Source: an uncultured Bacteroidales bacterium (GTDB taxonomy: Bacteria; Bacteroidota; Bacteroidia; Bacteroidales; Bacteroidaceae). Taken from it: DNA of 64,000 nucleotides. The notes under the pieces were generated by a model. That model had not been told where the DNA came from, made no database searches, and saw only the letters and a program-made list of their open reading frames with translations. The translations under genes were made by a program, and so were the position numbers. Below are positions 52,511-60,973 of this stretch, in pieces (within the stretch, counting starts at the first letter, position 1; each line of letters starts with the position of its first letter). The stretch is taken from positions 14,245 through 78,244 of the forward strand of contig CALKIW010000071.1 in the NCBI GenBank assembly GCA_937995875.1, read 5' to 3'.

Positions 52511-52780
52511 CCGATGTCGATGCAGGACAAAGACCGAAATGTCGGGTGATGAGGGCAAACTGTTCAGGCAGAGCTACTGTGCAGCCCACGCCTGATCGCG
52601 CGTTTGTCGCGATGTTGTGATGCAGCCCTCCGCGGCTTCATGGGAGCTTGTTTGTTCCCATACGCCACATATTGCGTGAGGGTGCGCAGCAAGGAAAGTT
52701 TCAAGGCGCAGGTTTAACGTGCATAGAGATACCGATAGACTATCGTATGCTTTTCTGAACAATCTTCCATCGACAAGATA
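52511..52780 (+). ncRNA. Structured RNA of unknown family upstream of efp
   Basis: From the predicted start, the sequence folds as a closed, branched structure. Outer stem TGTCGATG/CATCGACA (52515-52522 with 52768-52775); inner closing stem TGTTCAG/CTGAACA (52561-52567 with 52755-52761). Inside: hairpin ATCGCG/CGCGAT (52595-52600, 52608-52613); a three-way junction closed by CCCTC/GAGGG (52626-52630, 52678-52682) holding ATGGGA/TCCCAT and ACGC/GCGT hairpins; TGCGC/GCGCA (52683-52687, 52706-52710); and CGAT-AGACT-ATCG (52733-52745). No good ORF. It is not recognisably RNase P, tmRNA, SRP or a rod-like 6S RNA. There is no terminator before the efp ATG at 52812, so it could be an efp leader or be processed from that transcript. 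Confidence 0.6.
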
Positions 52781-52811
52781 TTGCTCATAATAAATTTAAA
52801 AAATACACAAA

Positions 52812-53381
52812 ATGATTAATTCACAGGAAATCAAAATCGGAACTTGCATCCGTATGGATGGCGGTATTTGGAAATGTATAGACTTTCAGCACCGCAAGCC
52901 GGGAAAAGGCAACACCGTTATGAATACTAAGTTGAAGAATGTGGCCGACGGTCGTGTGTTGGAGCGCACATTCCTCGTTGGACTGAAGCTCGACGATGTT
53001 CGCGTGGAGCATCGTCCCTATCAGTATCTTTACGAAGACAGCACCGGCTGCATTTTCATGAATCAGGAGACTTTCGAGCAGATTCCAATCGCCAAAGATA
53101 TGATTACGGGCGCTGAGTTTATGAAAGAGGGCGACGTGGTAGATGTACAGACAGACACCTCCGATGGTACCATCCTTTCTGCCGAAATGCCCATCAAGAC
53201 CAATCTGGTGATTACACACAGCGAGCCGGGCGTGAAAGGCAACACTGCCACCAACGCCACAAAACCCGCCACGCTGGAGACAGGCGCGGAGGTTCGTGTG
53301 CCCCTCTTTATCAATGAGGGCGAAACCATTACCGTAGACACCCGCGACGGAAGCTATGTGGGACGCGTAACGGATAAGTAA
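52812..53381 (+). CDS. efp: Translation elongation factor P
   Basis: 189 residues. The three OB-like domains are complete: MINSQEIKIGTCIRMDGGIW, the tip loop HRKPGKGNTVMNTKLKN with the Lys (about 33) that is modified or exposed at the peptidyl-transferase centre, and C-terminal EVRVPLFINEGETITVDTRD. It relieves stalling at polyproline. The residues round the tip Lys are KPGKGNT, the non-PoxA/EarP-specific form. It follows a long structured leader and ends at a hairpin terminator. Confidence 0.97.
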   Translation: MINSQEIKIGTCIRMDGGIWKCIDFQHRKPGKGNTVMNTKLKNVADGRVLERTFLVGLKLDDVRVEHRPYQYLYEDSTGCIFMNQETFEQIPIAKDMITGAEFMKEGDVVDVQTDTSDGTILSAEMPIKTNLVITHSEPGVKGNTATNATKPATLETGAEVRVPLFINEGETITVDTRDGSYVGRVTDK

Positions 53382-53402
53382 TCATACAATAAAAGTCAAG
53401 GG

Positions 53403-53442
53403 GTAAAAAAGCAAAACCGACGCTGTCTTTTTGCTTTTTTAC
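53403..53442 (+). terminator. Terminator of efp
   Basis: A 14-bp stem GTAAAAAAGCAAAA/TTTTGCTTTTTTAC with a 12-nt loop, followed by TCTTTCTGTTTTTACC. Confidence 0.8.
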
Positions 53443-53547
53443 TCTTTCTGTTTTTACCTTATCTGCATTTCCTCACCCCCGTTGGAGGTGTGTCTTTCTA
53501 AAGAAACCGCTACGGTAGCGTTTTTATTCTTTTACCCTTTTATCCTT

Positions 53548-54597
53548 ATGAAATACTCCGTCATTGTTCCTGTTTACAACCGTCCCGAAGAGGTGGACGA
53601 ACTTCTCGACAGTCTTACCCGGCAGACCCTGTGCGATTTTGAAGTGATCATCGTAGAAGACGGGTCTCAAACGCCATGCCAAGAAGTATGCGATAAGTAT
53701 GCCGACCATTTGGACCTCAAGTATTTCATGAAAGAAAACAGCGGACCCGGGCAGAGCCGCAATTACGGAGTGGAGCGCGCCGCCGGCGAATACGTCATTA
53801 TATTAGACTCAGATGTGGTGCTGCCAAAAGGCTATCTGCAAGCCGTCGACGATGAACTTCGGCAGGAACCGTGCGATGCTTTCGGTGGTCCCGACCGTGC
53901 CCACGACTCGTTTACCGACACCCAGAAGGCTATATCCTATTCCATGACCAGCTTTTTCACTACCGGAGGCATACGCGGCGGAAAGAAGAAACTGGACAAG
54001 TTTTATCCCCGCTCGTTCAACATGGGCATTCGCCGCGATGTATATCAGGAACTGGGGGGATTCTCAAGGATGCGTTTCGGTGAAGACATTGACTTCTCTA
54101 TCCGCATCTTCAAGGCGGGCTGCAAGTGCCGTCTCTTTCCCGGTGCATGGGTATATCACAAGCGACGCACCGACTTCCGCAAGTTTTGGCGACAGGTTTA
54201 CAACAGCGGCATCGCGCGCATCAACCTCTACAAGATGTACCCCGAAAGCCTGAAACTTGTGCATCTGCTGCCAATGGTATTCACGGTAGGTATGTTTTTC
54301 CTCATCACAATGTTTCTCATTGGCATTCTTGTAGGCATCTTCATCTGTCCGTATGTGGATCCTCCCTTCGGCTTGATGATCTGCACAGCGTCTCTGTTGT
54401 TCCCCATGCTCTATTCATTGCTGATCTTCGCTGACTCATCCATTCGCAATCGCAGTCTCATTATCGGCCTGCTCTCCATCCGAGCCGCCTTCACCCAACT
54501 CATGGGCTACGGCTGCGGTTTTCTCATGGCCTGGTGGAAACGCTGCGTTCGTGGCCGTGACGCGTTTTCCGCCTACGACAAAAACTTCTACCAATAA
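53548..54597 (+). CDS. GT2 family glycosyltransferase, membrane-associated
   Basis: 349 residues from MKYSVIVPVYNRPEEVDELL at 53548; the long open extension upstream crosses the efp terminator. GT-A fold with nucleotide-binding IVEDGS and the DxD region ILDSDVV, then GGPDRAHDSF and the acceptor-side GEDIDFSIRIFKAG (ED motif). Two C-terminal hydrophobic spans (about 245-272 and 280-310) anchor it. Donor and acceptor are unknown; such lone GT2s usually act on surface glycans. It is 87 bp from radC. Confidence 0.88.
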   Translation: MKYSVIVPVYNRPEEVDELLDSLTRQTLCDFEVIIVEDGSQTPCQEVCDKYADHLDLKYFMKENSGPGQSRNYGVERAAGEYVIILDSDVVLPKGYLQAVDDELRQEPCDAFGGPDRAHDSFTDTQKAISYSMTSFFTTGGIRGGKKKLDKFYPRSFNMGIRRDVYQELGGFSRMRFGEDIDFSIRIFKAGCKCRLFPGAWVYHKRRTDFRKFWRQVYNSGIARINLYKMYPESLKLVHLLPMVFTVGMFFLITMFLIGILVGIFICPYVDPPFGLMICTASLLFPMLYSLLIFADSSIRNRSLIIGLLSIRAAFTQLMGYGCGFLMAWWKRCVRGRDAFSAYDKNFYQ

Positions 54598-54684
54598 ACT
54601 GCGGGCACACGTGTAACGCATCCGAAACATCCCCCAAACACCGCTGTTCCATCCTATCATATTTGGCATACTCCTCCTGTTCTA

Positions 54685-55383
54685 ATGATCAAAGCCGTGC
54701 AAAATATTTCTATCAACCACTGGTCAGAGGCCGACCGCCCACGCGAGAAGTTGGAGCGACTCGGTCCGTCGGCATTGAGCGATGCCGAACTTCTGGCCAT
54801 CCTCATTGGCTCCGGATCGGCCAAAGAAAGTGCCGTAGATCTCATGCGCCGCATTCTTAAAGACTGTAACAACAATCTCAACACTTTAGGAAAAATGTCG
54901 ATCAGCGAACTGCAGCGCTATCACGGTATGGGTCCGGCCAAGGCCATCACCCTCCTTGCCGCCTGCGAATTGGGCAAACGACGAGGAAAAACAGAAGCGG
55001 AGCAACGTGAGGAGCTTGGCTCCGCTACGGCCATTTACAACTATATGCACCCCAAATTGCAAGACCTTGACGTAGAGGAGTTTCATGTCTTGCTGATGAA
55101 TCAGGCTTTCAAACTCATCAAAAGCATCTGCATCAGCCATGGCGGCATGACCGAAACCGCTGTAGACATCCGCGTGATCATGAAGCATGCCCTGCTCAAC
55201 AACACTACCGTCATGGCCGTATGCCACAACCATCCGAGTGGAAACACACATCCCAGCATGCACGATGACCGTCTGACACAGCAAATCAGGAAGGCTTGCG
55301 AAACCATGCGCATCTATTTTCTTGACCACATTATCGTGACCGATGGCAAATACTACAGCTACCACGAGGAAGGGAGGTTGTAA
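54685..55383 (+). CDS. radC: RadC family JAB/MPN domain protein
   Basis: 232 residues: an N-terminal helix-hairpin-helix region (REKLERLGPSALSDAELLAI; ELQRYHGMGPAKAITL) and a C-terminal JAMM metal site in CHNHPSGNTHPSMHDDRLT (HxH...D). Despite the name, a role in DNA repair is not supported experimentally; predicted metalloprotease or DNA-associated function remains open. It is likely co-transcribed with the GT2 gene. The 328-bp spacer downstream has one hairpin. Confidence 0.9.
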   Translation: MIKAVQNISINHWSEADRPREKLERLGPSALSDAELLAILIGSGSAKESAVDLMRRILKDCNNNLNTLGKMSISELQRYHGMGPAKAITLLAACELGKRRGKTEAEQREELGSATAIYNYMHPKLQDLDVEEFHVLLMNQAFKLIKSICISHGGMTETAVDIRVIMKHALLNNTTVMAVCHNHPSGNTHPSMHDDRLTQQIRKACETMRIYFLDHIIVTDGKYYSYHEEGRL

Positions 55384-55541
55384 CTCTGTCAATTTGCTTT
55401 TCATCTGTTTTTGCTAACGATTACATAGTATGTGCCGTTGTATATTCTAAATAAATGCGTTAGAATGTATGCCTTACATTGGGGTTGGCAACCTCCGCAA
55501 ACTATCATTAAATAACGGATAAGCCCGGCATAATACACTTT

Positions 55542-55580
55542 CAAGCCGCATCCTCAGCCACAAGGCGGGGATGCGGCTTG
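55542..55580. terminator. Hairpin in the radC-MIP18 spacer
   Basis: A perfect 12-bp stem CAAGCCGCATCC/GGATGCGGCTTG with a 15-nt loop, but with no T-run, 160 bp beyond radC. It may be a terminator of weak type or a 3' stabiliser. Nothing else is seen in 55384-55711. Confidence 0.45.
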
Positions 55581-55711
55581 CTGATTGATATGGTAGGCAC
55601 AAGGCCGGAGTGACAACAGAAAATACCGGTATTGTAGATTTCTTAGCAGTTAAAAGTCGGAAATATCAATTTTATTTCTTAAATTCGCAGCATAAACAAA
55701 CCATCAGCAAC

Positions 55712-56032
55712 ATGACACAAGAAGAAAAAACCAAGATAGAAGAACGTATCGTTGATATTCTCAAAACCGTCTACGACCCCGAAATTCCCGTAAACATCTG
55801 GGACCTCGGCATGATATACAAGGTGGATCTGCAAGAAGATGGCACGCTGGAAATGGATATGACATTCACATCACCGTCGTGTCCTGCTGCCGATTTCATT
55901 CTTGAGGATGTCCGTACAAAGGTGGAAAGTGTAGAAGGTGTGAAAGCTGCCAACGTGAATCTGGTGTTTGACCCCGCTTGGGACCAAAGCATGATGAGCG
56001 AGGAAGCACGTGTGGAACTGGGATTTGATTAA
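55712..56032 (+). CDS. MIP18 family (DUF59) iron-sulfur assembly protein
   Basis: 106 residues from MTQEEKTKIEERIVDILKTV at 55712. The MIP18 core is VYDPEIPVNIWDLGMIYKVD and TFTSPSCPAADFILEDV, with the conserved Cys in SPSCPAAD. Family members (SufT, PaaD, MIP18) help mature Fe-S proteins. A GTG 102 bp upstream would add a non-family extension. It is 10 bp before lpxH; the pairing may only be transcriptional. Confidence 0.9.
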   Translation: MTQEEKTKIEERIVDILKTVYDPEIPVNIWDLGMIYKVDLQEDGTLEMDMTFTSPSCPAADFILEDVRTKVESVEGVKAANVNLVFDPAWDQSMMSEEARVELGFD

Positions 56033-56042
56033 CAAGTGGCGA

Positions 56043-56807
56043 ATGAAGAACATTTATTTTATATCTGACGCACATTTAGGCTCTCTGGCTATCAGGCATA
56101 GAAGAACGCAAGAGAGACGTTTGGTGCGGTTTTTAGACAGCATTAAGGATAAAGCGGCTGCCATTTATCTGTTGGGGGATATGTTCGACTTTTGGAACGA
56201 ATACAAGTATGTGGTACCCAAAGGATACACCCGCTTTCTCGGCAAACTGTCCGAAATAACAGATATGGGAGTAGAAGTCCATTATTTCACGGGCAACCAC
56301 GACCTGTGGACCTATGGTTATCTGGAGCAGGAATGTGGTGTAATTGTCCACAAAAAGCCCATCACCATCGAACTCTATGACAAGGAATTTTATCTCGCCC
56401 ACGGCGATGGGCTGGGCGATCCGGACAATAAATTCAAGTTGCTTCGCAAGATGTTTCACAGCCCCCTATGCCAGAAACTACTCAACTTCATGCACCCTTG
56501 GTGGGGCATGCAGCTCGGACTGAACTGGGCGAAGCACAGCCGGTTGAAACGGGCCGACGGTAAGGAACTCCCCTTTATGGGTGAAGACAAGGAGTATCTC
56601 GTGCAGTGGACCAAAGAGTACATGAAGACACATCCCAACATCGACTATTTCCTTTACGGGCACCGACACATCGAATTAGACCTAACGCTGGAGAAAAAGA
56701 CGCGCATGATTATTTTAGGCGATTGGATTTGGCAGTTCACTTATGCCGTGTTCGATGGTGAGCGTCTGTATCTCGAACAGTATGTAGAGGGCGAAAGCAA
56801 GCCTTGA
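56043..56807 (+). CDS. lpxH: UDP-2,3-diacylglucosamine diphosphatase
   Basis: 254 residues from MKNIYFISDAHLGSLAIRHR at 56043. The calcineurin-like metal motifs are all present: SDAHLG, LLGDMFDFW, FTGNHDLW, LAHGDGLGDP and YGHRHIE. It hydrolyses UDP-2,3-diacylglucosamine to lipid X in lipid A synthesis, at the inner face of the membrane. The 254-residue length matches the Bacteroidota form. It is the last gene of the short MIP18-lpxH unit and is followed by a nested hairpin. Confidence 0.93.
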   Translation: MKNIYFISDAHLGSLAIRHRRTQERRLVRFLDSIKDKAAAIYLLGDMFDFWNEYKYVVPKGYTRFLGKLSEITDMGVEVHYFTGNHDLWTYGYLEQECGVIVHKKPITIELYDKEFYLAHGDGLGDPDNKFKLLRKMFHSPLCQKLLNFMHPWWGMQLGLNWAKHSRLKRADGKELPFMGEDKEYLVQWTKEYMKTHPNIDYFLYGHRHIELDLTLEKKTRMIILGDWIWQFTYAVFDGERLYLEQYVEGESKP

Positions 56808-56870
56808 CGCGCGTAATACGCATGCCATTGTGATGTTTTATATGCCTCAATAAGGCATCTTATGTACATA

Positions 56871-56934
56871 CAGTGAGACACCCATCCTCTTTTTAATGGT
56901 TAAAACAGCCATTGTAAGGGTGGGTGTCTCACTG
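56871..56934 (+). terminator. Nested hairpin terminator after lpxH
   Basis: A perfect 14-bp outer stem CAGTGAGACACCCA/TGGGTGTCTCACTG with an inner AATGG/CCATT hairpin in the loop, then ATTTTAT. A smaller ATGCCT/AGGCAT hairpin sits just upstream at 56842-56858. Confidence 0.7.
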
Positions 56935-56980
56935 ATTTTATGGGAAAGCAGAATATTTCTGCAACTCCGGTGGGGAGAAA

Positions 56981-57115
56981 TCATTCTTCCCTCTCAACTT
57001 TTCGTTCTTCCCTCTCAACTCTTCATTCTTCCCTCTTAACTCTTCATTCTTCTCTCTTAATTCCTCATTCTTCCCTTATTTTTATTCTTCATTCTTCTCT
57101 CATCATTCTTCCCTT
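56981..57115. repeat. Pyrimidine-rich ~20-bp tandem repeat
   Basis: Six to seven units of about 20-21 bp, form CTTCATTCTTCCCTCTCAACT, with the last units shortened. The plus strand is strongly pyrimidine-rich. It directly abuts the inverted dispersed element at 57127. Confidence 0.85.
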
Positions 57116-57126
57116 TATAAAATATT

Positions 57127-57484
57127 ATTACCGTTTTTTGACCTTTGTATTCGAGTCATCCAGCGCAAAAAGGGCTATGTTTTTCCGTCAAAATAGGGCC
57201 GTGCAATCCAAAAAATTGTAGGGCTGCTGCGATAGAGGCCTTCTCACAGCATGGTTAGGCCTTATCGACTGTGCGAAAGAGCCTCAGTCACCCTGCGATT
57301 ACGCCCTTGTCATCATGCCGTTAGATATTCAATCGCAGGCGGAAAAATAGGAGAATATGGGGCGTCTTTTCAAAAACGCTGACAGTCAAGCGTTTACAAG
57401 TTGTCGTAATTTCAGCGTATTTCGAACGAAGGCAAACTTATTTTCAAATACGCGAATTTGAGAGGGCTGTTTGTTCATATAATT
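57127..57484 (-). repeat. Dispersed intergenic element, copy E (inverted)
   Basis: The minus strand reproduces the element: ACAAACA-x-CCCTC and GCGTATTTGAAAATAA at its left edge, GCCTTCGTTCGAAA, the 22-bp array (plus coordinates 57221-57306), AACATAGCCCTTTTTGCGCT (57161-57180), and AAAAAACGGTAAT at its right edge. The length (about 358 bp) is slightly below the others. It is upstream of the PASTA-rluD-ddl genes; the rest of the spacer to 57722 shows no gene. Confidence 0.75.
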
Positions 57485-57722
57485 TACCTTTTCTAATTTT
57501 TCAAAACCTGCGTTCGGAATAAGCAGGTATTTTCAAGATAAACCCGAAAATGCGTGAATATGCTGTCGCTATCTTGAAGCGGACATAACAAACGAAATAT
57601 CCATACTGATTCTGCTGAGCCGAAGAAATACCCCATGCGGAGCTGTTCCCCGCATATTTTAGTGTTATATTTATGGACGAAAACGTAAATGGGCGCGAAA
57701 GCCAAAAATAATGGGTGCATAC

Positions 57723-57753
57723 TTTGCTTTTAGGCGGATTTACATTATCTTTG
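57723..57753 (+). promoter_or_regulatory. Promoter of the PASTA-rluD operon
   Basis: TTTG (57723-57726), 19-nt spacer, TATCTTTG (57746-57753): a full match. Start near 57760, 12 nt before the ATG. Confidence 0.85.
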
Positions 57754-57771
57754 TAGCAAAATATATTGTAG

Positions 57772-58563
57772 ATGAGAATATCAGAGTTCTTCGGCAAGTT
57801 CAGGAGTTGTATGCTTTGGGGCAATCTCGTGGCAATGATAGTCACGGTATTGCTGCTTGCTGTTGGAGTAAAAATAGGGTTAGACCGTTATACTCATCAT
57901 GGCGAATCTATTGCCATACCGAAACTTTTGCACAAGGATATAGCTGAAGCGGAGGATGTTGCGAGCCGTCTTCAATTAAAAATAGAGACGGTGGACACGG
58001 GATATGTAAAACATTTGCCTCCGGGATGCGTTTTGGAACAGTCTCCGGCACCGGGCGAACAGGTGAAGTCGGGGCATGCCATATATGTCACGATTAACGC
58101 CACTCAGTCGCCCACCATCAAGCTGCCCGATATTATCGACAACAGTTCGTTGCGCGAGGCGATGGCCAAGCTCACGGCTATGGGATTCAACCTGACGCCA
58201 CCACAGTTTGTTGCGGGTGAGAAAGACTGGGTTTACGGAGTGTTGATGAACGGTAAACAAGTGGTCTACGGGGATCGTGTCCCCATAGATGCCAAGCTGA
58301 CGGTGCAGGCTGGAAACGGTATGCGCGACCTGAGCGATGAGGTGAATTATATCGACTCGGACTATACCAACGAAAACGACAACTTCGCATCCGGCGAGTT
58401 TGGTGATTTTGATGATTTCGAAGAGGTGGGAGAGGCCCCAACAGAGCCGACCGGAGCTGTTAATCAGGAGAAGAAACCAGCGGCAAAATCACACAATGAC
58501 CCGGCTTCTGCGCCACATTCCCCGAAGAAAGCTACACCCAAACCGGAAACAACCAACGAATGA
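57772..58563 (+). CDS. Membrane-anchored PASTA domain protein
   Basis: 263 residues: one membrane helix (about 17-36, WGNLVAMIVTVLLLAVGVKI), then PASTA-type modules (about 45-115, IPKLLHKDIAEAEDVASRLQ and LEQSPAPGEQVKSGHAIYVT; about 118-185, LPDIIDNSSLREAMAKLTAM) and an acidic, Pro-rich tail (EPTGAVNQEKKPAAKSHNDP). PASTA binds peptidoglycan stem peptides or beta-lactams. No kinase domain is present, unlike PknB. It overlaps rluD by ATGA and is grouped with ddl, suggesting a wall-related role. Confidence 0.88.
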   Translation: MRISEFFGKFRSCMLWGNLVAMIVTVLLLAVGVKIGLDRYTHHGESIAIPKLLHKDIAEAEDVASRLQLKIETVDTGYVKHLPPGCVLEQSPAPGEQVKSGHAIYVTINATQSPTIKLPDIIDNSSLREAMAKLTAMGFNLTPPQFVAGEKDWVYGVLMNGKQVVYGDRVPIDAKLTVQAGNGMRDLSDEVNYIDSDYTNENDNFASGEFGDFDDFEEVGEAPTEPTGAVNQEKKPAAKSHNDPASAPHSPKKATPKPETTNE

Positions 58564-59663
58564 CAGACGAGATACAGGATATAAATCTACCCGGAGAGAA
58601 CAATCAACAAGACGAGCTGTTCTCCAATACGAGTGGAAACGAAGGGCAGCTCCACGAACACTGGAAAGTGGAGGTAGATGCCGGACAGGCTCCGTTGCGG
58701 ATAGACAAATACTTGGCCGAGCGGATGGCTCATTCCAGTCGCAACCGCATACAGACGGCAGCCGATGCCGGGTGTATATTTGTGAACAACAAGCCGGTGA
58801 AAAGTAACTACAAGGTCCGCCCACTCGATGTCATCACGTTGATGCTCGACCGGCCGAAACACGACTCATCTATCAAACCCGAAAATATTCCGCTCAATAT
58901 AGTCTATGAGGACGACGACCTCATGGTGGTGAACAAAGAGGCAGGAATGGTGGTGCATCCCGGTGCCGGCAACTTCGACGGCACATTGATTAATGCGGTG
59001 GCATGGCATCTGCGCGATTTGAAATCGTTCGATCCCAACGACCCTGAGGTGGGACTGGTGCACCGCATAGATAAAGATACCAGCGGACTGCTCGTCGTGG
59101 CCAAGACGCCCGATGCTAAGACGGCGTTGGGAAAGCAGTTTTTCCATAAGACCACACATCGCTCGTATCATGCGTTGGTGTGGGGAAATCCTGTGGACGA
59201 CGAGGGAAGGATAGAGGGCAACATCGCCCGCGACCCCAAAGATCGGCTCCGAATGAAAGTGTTTTCTCCGGATTCGGGTATTGGCAAACCGGCCGTCACC
59301 CATTATCGGGTGCTCAGTCGATTCGGATATGTCACACTGATGGAATGTATTCTCGAAACGGGCCGTACGCATCAGATTCGTGCCCACATGACACACATCG
59401 GGCATCCGCTTTTCTGCGATGAGCGATATGGGGGATGTGAGATATTGCGCGGACAGCGCAGCAGTACCTACAAGGCTTTTATCCAAAACTGCTTCAAGGT
59501 CTGCCCACGACAGGCCCTGCACGCCAAGACACTCGGTTTTGTGCATCCCCGAACGGGCAAACAGATGGATTTCGACTCTGAATGGCCGGAGGATTTCGAT
59601 GCGCTCATCAGCAGGTGGAAAAATTATGTGAAGGGCACCACGCTGGACACCTTTTCCGAATAG
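58560..59663 (+). CDS. rluD: RluA family 23S rRNA pseudouridine synthase (RluD-like)
   Basis: 367 residues. An S4 RNA-binding domain (LRIDKYLAERMAHSSRNRIQ) precedes the catalytic domain with the Asp in LVHRIDKDTSGLLVVAKT and TGRTHQIRAHMTHIGHPL. RluD modifies helix 69 of 23S rRNA; RluA and RluC are alternatives, but the S4 domain and gene neighbourhood favour RluD. Its ATG overlaps the PASTA gene stop. The 185-bp spacer to ddl has no gene I can support. Confidence 0.92.
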   Translation: MTDEIQDINLPGENNQQDELFSNTSGNEGQLHEHWKVEVDAGQAPLRIDKYLAERMAHSSRNRIQTAADAGCIFVNNKPVKSNYKVRPLDVITLMLDRPKHDSSIKPENIPLNIVYEDDDLMVVNKEAGMVVHPGAGNFDGTLINAVAWHLRDLKSFDPNDPEVGLVHRIDKDTSGLLVVAKTPDAKTALGKQFFHKTTHRSYHALVWGNPVDDEGRIEGNIARDPKDRLRMKVFSPDSGIGKPAVTHYRVLSRFGYVTLMECILETGRTHQIRAHMTHIGHPLFCDERYGGCEILRGQRSSTYKAFIQNCFKVCPRQALHAKTLGFVHPRTGKQMDFDSEWPEDFDALISRWKNYVKGTTLDTFSE

Positions 59664-59848
59664 GCATGAATGAAACGGCCACTGAAACCTTCCCTACACC
59701 ATGTTGTGGGCTTGCGATACAGTTCTACACGGAGTTGCTTAAAAAGGCTGAAGCCTTTGTTTCGCTGCAAAACAAGACATACGAGACAGAGGGGAAGAAG
59801 GAAGGAACGGTTGTGAACGACAGAAAAAATGATTAAACAGAATAACTT

Positions 59849-60850
59849 ATGAAAAATTTAAAGAGAAACATTGCCATCGTTTGTGGCGGCGATTCATCAG
59901 AACACGCTGTTTCCATGCGTTCCGCACAGGGACTGTATTCCTTCTTCGACAAGGAACGCTACAACGTCTATATAGTCGATGTGAAGGGGCAAGCCTGGCA
60001 CGTGGCCTTCGATGATGGTGATATTGCAGAGATAGACCGAAACGATTTTTCATTTATCGGACAGGATGGAGAGGTTGTCGTGTTCGATTATGCCTATATC
60101 ACCATACATGGCACACCGGGCGAAAACGGCGTGTTGCAGGGCTATTTCGACCTTATCCATCTGCCTTATTCCACGAGTGGCGTGCTCGTAGAGGCCATGA
60201 CGTTTGATAAGTATGTGCTCAACAACTATCTGCGAGGGTTTGGCGTGAACGTGGCCGACAGCATCCTGCTTCGCCGTGACGAGGCCTATGACGAAACGGA
60301 AGTGGAAGCCCGTTTGGGCATGCCGGTGTTTGTCAAACCATCGGCCGACGGCTCCAGCTTTGGTGTGTCCAAAGTGAAATGTGCCGACCAGTTGGCTCCG
60401 GCTCTGCGTGTGGCGTTCATGGAGAGCGACGAGGTGATGATAGAGAGCTTCATAGAAGGAACGGAAATATCGGTGGGATGCTACAAGACAAAAGAGAAGT
60501 CTGTGGTGTTCCCTGCCACAGAGGTAGTGACGAGCAACGAGTTTTTCGACTATGATGCTAAATATAACGGGCAGGTGCAGGAGATAACGCCGGCGCGCCT
60601 TTCACCCGAAACAACCCGGAAAGTGGCTGAGGAAACCAGTCGTATATATGATATTCTGCATTGCAACGGCATTATCCGTATCGATTATATCATATCGAAG
60701 AACGCCGATGGCAGCGACAGGATTAATATGCTCGAAATCAACACCACGCCCGGCATGACCGCCACGAGTTTCATCCCGCAGCAAGTGCGTGCGGCAGGAC
60801 TTGACATCAAGGATGTGCTGAGCGATATTGTTGAAAATCAGTTCAGCTGA
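59849..60850 (+). CDS. ddl: D-alanine--D-alanine ligase
   Basis: 333 residues of the ATP-grasp type: NIAIVCGGDSSEHAVSMRSA (N-terminal Gly-rich loop), HGTPGENGVLQGYFDLIHLP, VFVKPSADGSSFGVSKVK (ATP-grasp Lys), MIESFIEGTEISVGCYKTKE, and the metal site MLEINTTPGMTATSF. It supplies the D-Ala-D-Ala used by MurF. The omega-loop region, Y-A (not F) usage and D-Lac specificity cannot be settled by eye. It is probably in the same operon as PASTA and rluD. Confidence 0.96.
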   Translation: MKNLKRNIAIVCGGDSSEHAVSMRSAQGLYSFFDKERYNVYIVDVKGQAWHVAFDDGDIAEIDRNDFSFIGQDGEVVVFDYAYITIHGTPGENGVLQGYFDLIHLPYSTSGVLVEAMTFDKYVLNNYLRGFGVNVADSILLRRDEAYDETEVEARLGMPVFVKPSADGSSFGVSKVKCADQLAPALRVAFMESDEVMIESFIEGTEISVGCYKTKEKSVVFPATEVVTSNEFFDYDAKYNGQVQEITPARLSPETTRKVAEETSRIYDILHCNGIIRIDYIISKNADGSDRINMLEINTTPGMTATSFIPQQVRAAGLDIKDVLSDIVENQFS

Positions 60851-60973
60851 TAGGCTGCACATTGTGCACGGGCAATCATCGGCAGCGAGACGAGATGATG
60901 TGCGGTGCATGCCAAATCACAGTTACAAACCCCGCATGATGCAGCAGGCATGATGCTTTGTAAATATTCTGTT

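Noticed and set aside
52574..52762. A 62-codon minus-strand frame inside the structured RNA
   Set aside because: Lies over paired stems and has no family features; explained by the RNA.
52511..52780. 6S RNA, RNase P RNA, tmRNA or SRP RNA
   Set aside because: Branched junctions do not fit rod-like 6S; the GAGGAAAGUCC core of RNase P, the tmRNA ends and the SRP GGAAGGAAGCAGCC loop are all missing.
53431..53547. N-terminal extension of the GT2 protein
   Set aside because: It would be translated across the efp terminator and precede the normal GT2 start MKYSVIVPVYN.
57127..57484. The dispersed element as an insertion sequence or CRISPR
   Set aside because: No transposase frame, no terminal inverted repeats and no identical repeats with unique spacers; units are degenerate and contiguous.
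59666..59836. A 56-codon open frame between rluD and ddl
   Set aside because: Starts just after rluD but has no recognisable domain, Lys/Glu-rich low-complexity end, and no promoter or coupling; too weak to call a gene.
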